From: Zhongshania sp.
GTDB taxonomy: Bacteria; Pseudomonadota; Gammaproteobacteria; Pseudomonadales; Spongiibacteraceae
Direction of reading: 5' to 3'
NCBI RefSeq assembly: GCF_029212375.1
Contig: NZ_JARGNU010000005.1
Location: 68,395 to 132,394 of the forward strand
DNA length: 64,000 nt
Numbering within the stretch: position 1 is the first letter of the stretch; each line of letters starts with the position of its first letter. The notes below the pieces were generated by a model. The model worked only from the letters and a program-made list of their open reading frames with translations, ran no database searches and was not told where the DNA came from. The position numbers were made by a program, and so were the translations under genes. Below, in pieces: positions 15,796 through 23,299 of the stretch.

Positions 15796-16914
15796 ATGAA
15801 TAAAGTCTTATTTAAGCTGCACCGACTACTCGCCCTGTTGATCTGCGCGCCGCTATTACTCATTAGCTTGAGCGGCAGTGTGCTGGTATATAAGCATGAG
15901 ATTGATGCGCTGCTAATGCCTGAGCGCGTGCGTGTAGCTGCAGTGGGCGAGGCGCGCCAGTCCTTTGATGTATTGCTGCACGCATTTAACCAAGCTTACC
16001 CCGCGTATGAAGTCACCGGCTGGCAGTTATTTGCAGACCCAGGTCGAGCCGATCTTGTTTATGTGATGGCTCACGGCGGTAGCGAGTGGTCGTCGCTGTT
16101 TGTTGATCAATACCGCGCTAAAATTTTATCAGATCCCAGCCCTCCTAAATATTATGTCACTGACCTTGTGCGCGAGTTCCATTACACCTTTTTGGCGGGT
16201 GATATTGGTCTATTGCTGTATGCGGTCGTCGCAGTGCTGCTCTGCATCCAAGCCCTTATCGGCATGATCCTGCACCGTAAATTTTGGAAAGTGCTATTTA
16301 CCTTCCGCTATCGCGCGCGGCCAATTATTTATTTTGGTGACCTCCATAAACTGCTCGGTGTTGTGGCCACGCCGGTATTGTTGGTACTGGGATTTACCGG
16401 CGCGTACTGGAATATAAACCAGCTCAGCTATAGTTTCGCTAAGCCAGTTATGCGGCCAGCACCCTATAGTGTTGGCGAGCGCTTATATAATCCAATGCTG
16501 TCGATAGATGCCCTGCTAAGGGAAAGTCAGGGGCGCCTTGTGGGCTTCGCGCCGAGCTTTGTCTCGCTGCCGAGCAAGCCTGGTTATGCTATTAATATTT
16601 TGGGCGGGGTGAGCGGGCAAAATCCGCTCTATAGTGAATTCGCCAATTCTCTTCGCTACGATGCTCAAACCGGAGAATTTTCCGGCTTGCGCGACATTCG
16701 TGAGTCTAGCGTCACTGCTCAAATAAAAAACAGTTTTCGACGCCTGCACTTTGGCAATTTTGCTGGCAACTGGAGCCGATTAATCTGGGCAGTGTTGGGT
16801 TTTAGTCCGGTGATGTTGATTGCCAGCGGCTTAGCTATGTGGCGTATGCGTCGTTTGCAGCGGATGCGGCATGTCAATAAAAAAGCGTTAAGGTCTATAA
16901 ATGCAAATCTATAG
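15796..16914 (+). CDS. PepSY-associated transmembrane domain protein
   Basis: A 372-residue inner-membrane protein of the PepSY_TM family. Four hydrophobic spans are visible: an N-terminal span after HRLLALL, two in the middle around residues 140-165 and 190-215, and one near the C terminus (LIWAVLGFSPVMLIASG). Two periplasmic segments lie between them. Members are often linked to iron or siderophore uptake as possible ferric reductases, but no TonB receptor is next to it here. The track starts at a TTG; the ATG three bases later (15796) is the likelier start. The exact function is unknown. Confidence 0.8.
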   Translation: MNKVLFKLHRLLALLICAPLLLISLSGSVLVYKHEIDALLMPERVRVAAVGEARQSFDVLLHAFNQAYPAYEVTGWQLFADPGRADLVYVMAHGGSEWSSLFVDQYRAKILSDPSPPKYYVTDLVREFHYTFLAGDIGLLLYAVVAVLLCIQALIGMILHRKFWKVLFTFRYRARPIIYFGDLHKLLGVVATPVLLVLGFTGAYWNINQLSYSFAKPVMRPAPYSVGERLYNPMLSIDALLRESQGRLVGFAPSFVSLPSKPGYAINILGGVSGQNPLYSEFANSLRYDAQTGEFSGLRDIRESSVTAQIKNSFRRLHFGNFAGNWSRLIWAVLGFSPVMLIASGLAMWRMRRLQRMRHVNKKALRSINANL

Positions 16915-17186
16915 TCAAAAGTGTGCAAGGTGGGATTTGTTGCGCCAATTGTGGGCAGTGTGCGCAGTGACCCGCTAGTCGGGCTGCGTGCATTTTAGGT
17001 GCAGTAATGAGTGCCGATTACGATAAAATCAGTCAGTAAAAAATTATTTCACAAACATAACCCCCTTATGTCATAGGCCTTATGGCCTGATCTTAGCCTT
17101 TCATCGCTAGAGTTCTGCAAAGTGGGCGTACTAATTGCTTAAGGAGATCTCAATGTTATTTAGACGATATCTTCTAAGGTGGTTAG

Positions 17187-19325
17187 ATGAAGCTAGATTA
17201 TGGGAAGTACCGGGGAATAATTGTTTCTATTGCATTATTTCTGTTGCTCGACGCATCGGTAATGTCATTAAATTTTTATATTTCATATGAAATTTCGGAA
17301 GATGCCGTGGGTGTCAATATTGCTGGTCGGCAACGGATGCTGTCGCAGCGGATGATGAAATCACTTTTGGATATGCGTTCTGTATTAGTTGCTAGTGAGT
17401 CTGAGGGAGCTGATATTACGTCCGTGCTCAATTCAGCGCTAAAGGAACTCGATGCCACGGTGAATATGTTTCACGCCACGCTTATCGCGTTTGATGAAGG
17501 TGGTTTGGCGCCGGGTGCAGAGGGTGGTGAGGTGCTTTTGAAACCAGCTGGGTCTGGGGCCAGTGTTGCCGCTTTACATGAGGCGAAACAAATTTGGGCG
17601 CCATTTTATAAGCAACTTAATGCTTTGCAGAAGACGAACTTGACTGCCGAGTCCCAGATATTTTTAGCTCAGTTAAATACTGCTGTGGCCTATGGTCGCG
17701 AATATAATTTAACGTTACTAAAACTCATGAATCAACTCACTGGTGAATTGGAAAATGTCGCTAGTTCAAAGGCTAGCCGTCTGCGCTGGATTCAAACGGC
17801 GGGGATCAGTCTGGCAATAATTAACTTTTTTATTATTATGTTCCATTTTTTGCGTCAGCTTCGGGACAGTGATCGTCATATTGAAGTGGCGCGTGGGGAA
17901 ACCCAAGAGATCCTCGATACTGTTAACGAAGGCTTGTTTTTGATTGATAAAGAGCAGCGGATTGGTGAGCAGTGTTCAAAGGCATTGGCGGATATGTTTG
18001 GGCGGCGCGATATTGCCGGAAAAAGTTTTAATGACTTACTCAGTGGTATCGTGTCGGAGAAAGATCGCGCCACCGCGACGAGCTATATAGGCTTATTATT
18101 CGATCTGCGTAAAAAGCAAAAGCTCATTGGCGATCTAAATCCTTTGCGTCAGGTTGAGATTTATATACCACAGGCAGACGGTAGTTACGTTAATAAGTAT
18201 TTGAGTTTTTCGTTTTCTCGCGTTATGAGCGAGGGCAATATCATCCATATACTGGTCACGGTTGTGGATGTATCCAAACAGGTATTACTTGCTGGCGAGT
18301 TGGATGTGGCTCGGGCGCAGGGGCAGGAGCAGTTGGCTCTTTTGTCTACAGTTCTGCAAGCTGACAGCGATATGTTGAACATGTTCTTAAAAAACAGTGT
18401 CAGTAGTTTTGCCAAAATTAATGAGATTCTAAAGCATCAAGCAAAGTCGGTACCCCAATATATAGATAAGGCCAATCAAATATTTGCTCTGGTGCATAAC
18501 TATAAGGGTGAGGCCTCGGCCTTAAATCTTGGTCGATTTAGCAGTCAGGCTCATGAGTTTGAGGAGCAAATTATTGCCTTGAAAAATCGTAGTGAATTGA
18601 CTGGGAATGATTTTCTGGGTTTGGCAGTGATCTTGAATAAGCTCATTGCTGAAACCGAGAGTATTCAGGATTTATTAAGCAAGGTGGCTAGCTTTAGATC
18701 GAATACCAAAACGTCTGTGGCTACCTTGGCCGCAAACAATGGTGATTATTTATCGTTTAGTCATCTGCAGATGCTGGCGACAAAAATATCCGAGCGTCAG
18801 GGTAAAGAGGTCGAAGTGGTGTGCACAGGCTTTAATGACGTTGCCCTTGGCGACGAGGCGCAATCCACGCTGAATGGCCTAGCAGTACAATTGGTGCGCA
18901 ATGCTGTCAGTCATGGCATAGAGACTTGCTCGAGCCGTATTCTTGCAGGTAAACGTCCTCAGGGAGAAATTAATCTTCGTATCGCAAAGCGTAATAATGG
19001 TGATTTGCAGTTAGTGTGTGAAGACGACGGCAGTGGTCTCAATCGCGAGGCCATTTTACGAGCGGCTTTAGAGCGTGGTCTTATCAGTGGCGAGGAAGAC
19101 CTAGAGGGTGATGATCGCCGTCTTGCGGAATTGATTTTTCACCCAGACTTTTCTACTCGGGATGCTGCCGACGAAGATGCTGGGCGTGGCATGGGGCTAT
19201 TTGCATTGCGTCAGACCGTGCGGGAGATGGGGGGGAAAATTGCTATTAACTCACGCAATGGTCGCGGCGCTCGCTTTGTTGTTTCAATACCAGTAACGGC
19301 ACTGCAAATGAACGTGGCAGTATAA
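17187..19325 (+). CDS. PilJ-type sensor / PAS / Hpt / CheA-like histidine kinase
   Basis: A 712-residue membrane kinase. TM1 is at ~10-30, a PilJ/NarX-like sensor region follows (GVNIAGRQRMLSQRMM, ~43-58), TM2 at ~205-222, a PAS-like domain at ~240-365, an Hpt-like domain with candidate phosphorylated His437 in HNYKGEASALNL, and a CheA-type ATPase at ~555-705 (N-box VRNAVSHGIE, G1 EDDGSGLN, G2 GRGMGL). It ends directly after the ATPase, so the CheA regulatory (CheW-like) domain is absent. Receptor and kinase are thus one chain. The start at 17187 follows AAGGTGG and abuts an in-frame stop. It is the first gene of an operon with CheY- and CheX-like genes. The input ligand is unknown. Confidence 0.82.
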   Translation: MKLDYGKYRGIIVSIALFLLLDASVMSLNFYISYEISEDAVGVNIAGRQRMLSQRMMKSLLDMRSVLVASESEGADITSVLNSALKELDATVNMFHATLIAFDEGGLAPGAEGGEVLLKPAGSGASVAALHEAKQIWAPFYKQLNALQKTNLTAESQIFLAQLNTAVAYGREYNLTLLKLMNQLTGELENVASSKASRLRWIQTAGISLAIINFFIIMFHFLRQLRDSDRHIEVARGETQEILDTVNEGLFLIDKEQRIGEQCSKALADMFGRRDIAGKSFNDLLSGIVSEKDRATATSYIGLLFDLRKKQKLIGDLNPLRQVEIYIPQADGSYVNKYLSFSFSRVMSEGNIIHILVTVVDVSKQVLLAGELDVARAQGQEQLALLSTVLQADSDMLNMFLKNSVSSFAKINEILKHQAKSVPQYIDKANQIFALVHNYKGEASALNLGRFSSQAHEFEEQIIALKNRSELTGNDFLGLAVILNKLIAETESIQDLLSKVASFRSNTKTSVATLAANNGDYLSFSHLQMLATKISERQGKEVEVVCTGFNDVALGDEAQSTLNGLAVQLVRNAVSHGIETCSSRILAGKRPQGEINLRIAKRNNGDLQLVCEDDGSGLNREAILRAALERGLISGEEDLEGDDRRLAELIFHPDFSTRDAADEDAGRGMGLFALRQTVREMGGKIAINSRNGRGARFVVSIPVTALQMNVAV

Positions 19326-19337
19326 AGAGGCGTGGTT

Positions 19338-19709
19338 ATGTTGAAATTAATGGTAGTAGACGATTCTAATATCATTCGCTCAAAAATTTGTCGCGCTCAT
19401 AATGCGGATAAATTCGAGATTGTTGCAACCGCGACTGACGGTGCTGAAGCCATTGCATTTTTTGAAATGCACCATCCTCAGGTGGTCACCATGGACTTAA
19501 CCATGCCCAATATTGATGGTATTGAGTGTATAGCGCGTTTAGCGGCGATAAATCCTGAGGTGCTTATATTGGTGGTTTCTGCTTTGTCGGATCAAGCGAC
19601 AGGTATTGAAGCCCTCGAAAAAGGTGCCAGTGGCTTTTTATTAAAACCTTTTAGCGAAAATGACTTGCGTGCGGCCCTAGACGAACTAACGGAACATCTT
19701 AATGACTGA
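19338..19709 (+). CDS. Single-domain response regulator (CheY-like)
   Basis: A 123-residue receiver domain with no output domain. The acidic pair is D8-D9, the phosphoacceptor D53 in VVTMDLTMPN, the Ser81 switch in VVSALSD and Lys103 in LLKPF. The ATG at 19338 has AGAGG seven bases upstream and is preferred over the track's GTG at 19332. It lies 12 bp after the CheA-like kinase, its probable donor, and overlaps the CheX-like gene by eight bases. The target may be a flagellar or pilus motor or another protein; none is nearby. Confidence 0.9.
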   Translation: MLKLMVVDDSNIIRSKICRAHNADKFEIVATATDGAEAIAFFEMHHPQVVTMDLTMPNIDGIECIARLAAINPEVLILVVSALSDQATGIEALEKGASGFLLKPFSENDLRAALDELTEHLND

Positions 19710-20151
19710 AGATAAACTGCAAATATTTATAGACGGCGTTGTGCGTTATTTTGAACATACTGCAGACAATGATATGCGTGTAGGTACGCCTTATTTAGCT
19801 TCTAATGCAGATCCGATTTCTATGGATTACACCGGCATTATTGGTATTTCCGGTAACAATAAGGGGTGTGTGTATTTTACTGCGCCCAAAATCATGCTGA
19901 AACATTTAATGATGAGCTTAGGTGAGCCAGACACCTCAGAAGCTAATATGATCGACCTCGTAGGTGAAGTGGCTAATACAATTTCAGGGAATGCGCGTCG
20001 TGAGCTGGGCAAAGATTTTATGATCTCTGTGCCGGTTGTTGTGTCTGGTGCCCCGAGTAAAATTCACTTACCCAGTGAGATGCGTTCTTACGTGGTGCCG
20101 GCGGTGTGGCGCTCTTACAGCGCAGCTGTGGTGATTTGTTTGCAGGCATAA
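19702..20151 (+). CDS. CheX-like phosphatase
   Basis: A 149-residue protein of the CheX/CheC fold. The DLVGEVANTISGNARR helix carries the ExxN catalytic motif (E89, N92) used to dephosphorylate CheY-P. The end of the upstream receiver gene overlaps its start by eight bases, pointing to coupled translation and a direct partnership. CheX was first described in spirochetes and Thermotoga; in gammaproteobacteria such proteins also occur outside classical chemotaxis operons. Its partner here is presumably the 19338-19709 receiver. Confidence 0.82.
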   Translation: MTEDKLQIFIDGVVRYFEHTADNDMRVGTPYLASNADPISMDYTGIIGISGNNKGCVYFTAPKIMLKHLMMSLGEPDTSEANMIDLVGEVANTISGNARRELGKDFMISVPVVVSGAPSKIHLPSEMRSYVVPAVWRSYSAAVVICLQA

Positions 20152-20283
20152 TATAGTGAAATCCGCGTTTGTAGAGGTATTGGTGAGCAAGCGCGAGTGG
20201 GTTTGAACATTGTAGTGAGTGTTATCAATCGTTGGAACCTAGTGTGCCGCTTCAAATAAACTGAAGAATATGGATGATTTTGC

Positions 20284-20289
20284 TATAAT
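20284..20289 (+). promoter_or_regulatory. Extended -10 (TGCTATAAT) before the IS630-type fragment
   Basis: A perfect TATAAT with TGC directly upstream lies 27 bases before the transposase ATG. It probably drove the IS630-type transposase. There is no clear -35, as is common with extended -10 promoters. Confidence 0.45.
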
Positions 20290-20316
20290 CCGTAAAATTT
20301 ATTTTGCAGAATAGTC

Positions 20317-20814
20317 ATGAGAATAGCAGCCCCCATAATCCTGTCAGAAGAAGAACGCAAAAAATTCACTAAATTGCTTCACAGCGGAAAACCCCCTGTA
20401 CGCCTTATGGAGCGCATAAAAAATTATTTTATTAGCTCATGAAGGGAAAGAGAATCAAGCTATAGCGGAAGAATTGGAGATAGGCAAGAACAAAGTTGGA
20501 CGTTGGCGCAACCGCTATGCTGAAGGTGGATTCAAAGCATTAGAAAAGAACCTCCCGCGCGGTAAAAACCATGCAGGGAAAAGCAGTCTTGGCCAACTAC
20601 GTTTACGCAATAACGTTATTCGGATGACCACACAGGAAAAACCTGCCGATGGGACACACTGGTCGACCCGCTCATTAGCCAAAGCTTTAAATACCACAGA
20701 TACATTTGTTCATCGTGTTTGGAAATCAGCCGGGCTGAAGCCGCATTTGACAAAGTCATTTAAAGTCAGCAATGACCTTTTGTTTGAAGAAAAGCTGCAT
20801 GATATTGTTGGCTT
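20317..20814 (+). pseudogene. IS630-family transposase, N-terminal fragment, frameshifted
   Basis: The reading starts MRIAAPIILSEEERKKF and then needs a +1 shift at a run of six A (20418-20423) to continue as LLAHEGKENQAIAEEL...GKNKVGRWRNRYAEGG. This is the helix-turn-helix N terminus of IS630-type transposases. It continues through THWSTRSLAKALNTT to HDIVG, where the IS4-type element begins. The DDE catalytic half is absent, and none appears on the far side of the insertion. The extra A could be a mutation or a programmed shift, but the loss of the catalytic half makes the gene dead anyway. Confidence 0.85.
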
Positions 20815-20833
20815 CACTGCTGTCCCATAACTT
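20815..20833. repeat. Left terminal inverted repeat of the IS4-type element
   Basis: CACTGCTGTCCCATAACTT is the exact reverse complement of 22069-22087. The outermost few bases might belong to the target rather than the element. Confidence 0.9.
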
Positions 20834-20843
20834 AGAAATAAAA

Positions 20844-20917
20844 AAGGCTTGGTTCTCAACAAGTTGATACAATGAAGTTGCGAACAAAAACTGTAATAAC
20901 AGGGGTAACCAAGCCTT
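20844..20917 (+). promoter_or_regulatory. Internal inverted repeat covering the transposase start
   Basis: AAGGCTTGGTT (20844-20854) and AACCAAGCCTT (20907-20917) form a perfect 11-bp stem. The right arm runs into the TTG start codon and follows AGGGG. RNA entering from outside the element could fold and hide the start, a known protective device in other insertion sequences. Confidence 0.5.
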
Positions 20918-22067
20918 GTCACATCATAACACGGTCTTTTCACAATTGTTAAAATTGGTATCGAGACATGAATTTGAAGGTCTAGCAAAAGAGCACCACG
21001 AGGGCCAAAAACTGCGCAAAATGTCACGGTGGTCTCAATTTGTTTCCTTAAGCTTGGCTCAGCTTTCCGGTCGCGCCAGCCTGCGTGATATTGTCAGCAA
21101 TCTGTCTGCTCAAGCGGCCAAGCTTTACCATCTCGGCAGCAATAATGTTACGCGCAGCTCCTTATCACGCGTGAACGAATGTCAGCCTTACACACTTTAT
21201 GAAGCCTTGTTTCATAAACTGTTATCCCGATGTCACGCTACCGCACCAAAACACGGGTTTCGTTTCAAGAACAAACTGTATTCTCTGGATTCCACTACGA
21301 TTGACCTGTGCCTTTCTGTTTTCCCGTGGGCAAAATTTCGTCGTACCAAAGGGGCCGTCAAAGTCCATGTCGGTCTTGACCATCAGGGTTTTCTGCCCAG
21401 CTTTGTCCGTATCACCGACGGTAAACAGCATGATGTCACCGTCGCCCGCGCACTCGCCTTACCCGCCGACAGCATTGTCGTAATGGATCGCGCTTACATA
21501 GACTATGCATGGTTTAACAGCCTGAATGACAAAGGAATTTTCTTTGTCACTCGACAAAAACGCAATGCCACTTACCGTATTACTGAGCGGAGGGACGTCA
21601 TTAAGGCCAAAGGGCTGACCTGCGATCAAACTATCTACATTACTGGTAGCAAAGCGCAAACTTGTTCAATTCCTTTGCGACGAATCGGCTTTAAAGACGC
21701 GACGACGGGTAAGCACTACGTATTTCTGACTAATAATTTTCACCTTGCCGCTAAAACTATCGCTGACCTTTACAAATCCCGCTGGCAGGTCGAATTATTT
21801 TTTAAGTGCATTAAGCAAAACCTCAAGATTAAGTCATTTGTCGGTACGTCTAAAAATGCCGTCATGACGCAAATCTGGATTGCCATGTGCGCCTACTTGC
21901 TACTTTTATGGATAAAGTTCAGCTGTCAAATTGATCGCAGTCTTCAGCAGATGATTCGGTTACTCCAGCTTAATTTATTCGAGCGGAGGGATTTGATGAC
22001 GCTGTTGAGAGGTGACCCGCCGGAGTTAGTAGATAAACTAAATCACCCTCAACTTGAACTACTATGA
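20916..22067 (+). CDS. IS4-family transposase
   Basis: A 383-residue DDE transposase. The catalytic acids are visible: first Asp in LYSLDSTTIDL, second Asp in VVMDRAYIDY, and the Y-R-E-K signature in YKSRWQVELFFKCIKQNLK. The N-terminal FSQLLKLVSRHEFE segment is the DUF4372-type region of this IS4 subgroup. The frame is intact, so the copy may still be active. The start appears to be TTG at 20916 with AGGGG upstream, inside the stem of the leader inverted repeat. Confidence 0.93.
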   Translation: MSHHNTVFSQLLKLVSRHEFEGLAKEHHEGQKLRKMSRWSQFVSLSLAQLSGRASLRDIVSNLSAQAAKLYHLGSNNVTRSSLSRVNECQPYTLYEALFHKLLSRCHATAPKHGFRFKNKLYSLDSTTIDLCLSVFPWAKFRRTKGAVKVHVGLDHQGFLPSFVRITDGKQHDVTVARALALPADSIVVMDRAYIDYAWFNSLNDKGIFFVTRQKRNATYRITERRDVIKAKGLTCDQTIYITGSKAQTCSIPLRRIGFKDATTGKHYVFLTNNFHLAAKTIADLYKSRWQVELFFKCIKQNLKIKSFVGTSKNAVMTQIWIAMCAYLLLLWIKFSCQIDRSLQQMIRLLQLNLFERRDLMTLLRGDPPELVDKLNHPQLELL

Positions 22068-22906
22068 AAAGTTATGGGACAGCAGTGTGCTTGGGTAGTA
22101 AGCAACATCCCCGACGCCACGGGTTTGCCGTGGCCAGTAATGCCGAGCAATTCACAGATAGAACCGCAGAGTTCAGTTTGTTGCGGTGCAGAATCTGAGC
22201 GGTGAGAGAAGTGCTCGCCAATCACAAAAAGTGGTATGTCGCGTTCCTCAGGGAGAATGCCGCCGTGGCTCTTATCACCGTTCATACCGTGGTCAGAGGT
22301 GATCAACACTTGATAGCCCTCATCAATCCACGTGGGCAGGTATTTAGATAACTCACCGTCGGAATTGCGTACAGAATTGCGGTAATGGGCGCTATCTACA
22401 CCCTCGTGATGCCCCGCATTGTCAATATTCATTGGGTGTATCAACATAAAGTCGGGGTTGTGGCGGCGCCGTAATGATTCTGCATCGAGGTACACATAGC
22501 CGTCGGGATAGTGGTCGCCGTGATAGAAGCAGCCATGCTGAATCAGTTGTTCAAGATCCTCGGTGTGGCGATCGCGTACCGCGTCATAGGGGCTGCGGTT
22601 GTATAGCTCACTAAACCAATGAAATGCGGCGGCCGCGGTGGTGAGCCCTGCCTCGCGGGCCAAACTAAAAACGCTTTGTTGATTGGAATTGCGGTTTACG
22701 TCGTTATGGACAATGCCGCTTAAAACTGGGGTAACGCCGGTGAGGACGGTTTCATAGAGTGGGCGAGACTTGGACGGTAGCTCGCACTGAAGCTTATACA
22801 GGGTGGTTATTCCCTGGGCGTTTAGGCCCTGAAGAAAGCCCATGCACTGCTCTGCAGTGTTATAGGCTAGGCCATCAAGCACGATGAGTATTACTTTATT
22901 AGACAT
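22049..22906 (-). CDS. Alkaline phosphatase/phosphodiesterase-superfamily protein, 3' end replaced by an IS
   Basis: A 285-residue member of the type I phosphodiesterase/nucleotide pyrophosphatase superfamily, which includes phosphatases and phosphonoacetate hydrolases. The metal ligands are in LIVLDGLA, MNIDNAGHHEG and ITSDHGMN, with a candidate nucleophile Thr in RPLYETVLTG. No signal peptide is seen, so it is probably cytoplasmic. The last ~13 codons (HCCPITFHSSSS) are read from the inverted repeat and end of the IS4-type element. The native C terminus has therefore been cut, perhaps by only a few residues, since ICELLGITGHGKPV looks close to a family end. It may still be functional. The ATG has AGGAG closely upstream. 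Confidence 0.75.
   Translation of the reverse strand: MSNKVILIVLDGLAYNTAEQCMGFLQGLNAQGITTLYKLQCELPSKSRPLYETVLTGVTPVLSGIVHNDVNRNSNQQSVFSLAREAGLTTAAAAFHWFSELYNRSPYDAVRDRHTEDLEQLIQHGCFYHGDHYPDGYVYLDAESLRRRHNPDFMLIHPMNIDNAGHHEGVDSAHYRNSVRNSDGELSKYLPTWIDEGYQVLITSDHGMNGDKSHGGILPEERDIPLFVIGEHFSHRSDSAPQQTELCGSICELLGITGHGKPVASGMLLTTQAHCCPITFHSSSS
22069..22087. repeat. Right terminal inverted repeat of the IS4-type element
   Basis: AAGTTATGGGACAGCAGTG is the exact reverse complement of the left repeat. The minus-strand phosphatase-like gene reads through it. Confidence 0.9.
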
Positions 22907-23299
22907 ATTCTCCTATCAAGATCATGGCCGATTAACATCGGTCGCTAACTCAAATTCATTGCGCCGAGAGTAGGTTGTTAATATGAAGAATATATGACAG
23001 TTGGGAATTTATTATGGTGGCATTGTGCAGTGGCCAGCACATTAGTGGTGATTTGGTTGTAAAATCAGAAGCGGCTTTTTGTGGCAACGCACTGCCTTTT
23101 TCGAGATCTGCTTTGTTGTGCTTATAATTGAAATCAAAGGTCGCTTGAATGACTATACGTAAGTCTTGGTAAGTTAAACAGACTTATTTACAAGCGCTTA
23201 TTTTGGTCTAGTATGCGGCTAACAAACGCCGCTTAGGCGTAGTGCTGGGTGTAAAGGATATATTTTTCCCGTTGGCGGAATGATGTTTAGGTGTCATGG
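22907..23299. other. 393-bp divergent intergenic region
   Basis: Between the phosphatase-like gene and the S9 peptidase gene I see no coding potential. The right half contains a promoter candidate for the peptidase (23187-23214). Nothing else stands out. Confidence 0.5.
23187..23214 (+). promoter_or_regulatory. Promoter candidate for the S9 peptidase gene
   Basis: TTTACA and TAGTAT are separated by 16 bp and lie about 85 bp before the start codon. The -10 has two mismatches. Confidence 0.4.

Larger units (their letters stand above)
20815..22087 (+). mobile_element. IS4-family insertion sequence (ISPepr1-like group), complete
   Basis: A 1273-bp element bounded by 19-bp perfect terminal inverted repeats (CACTGCTGTCCCATAACTT and its complement) with one full-length transposase gene. 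It interrupts the IS630-type fragment on the left and the 3' end of a phosphatase-like gene on the right. I could not find a matching target duplication at the borders. The group assignment is from the transposase look only. Confidence 0.88.

Noticed and set aside
20805-22097. Target-site duplication for the IS4-type element
   Set aside because: I tried several possible element borders; none gave a direct repeat longer than one base.
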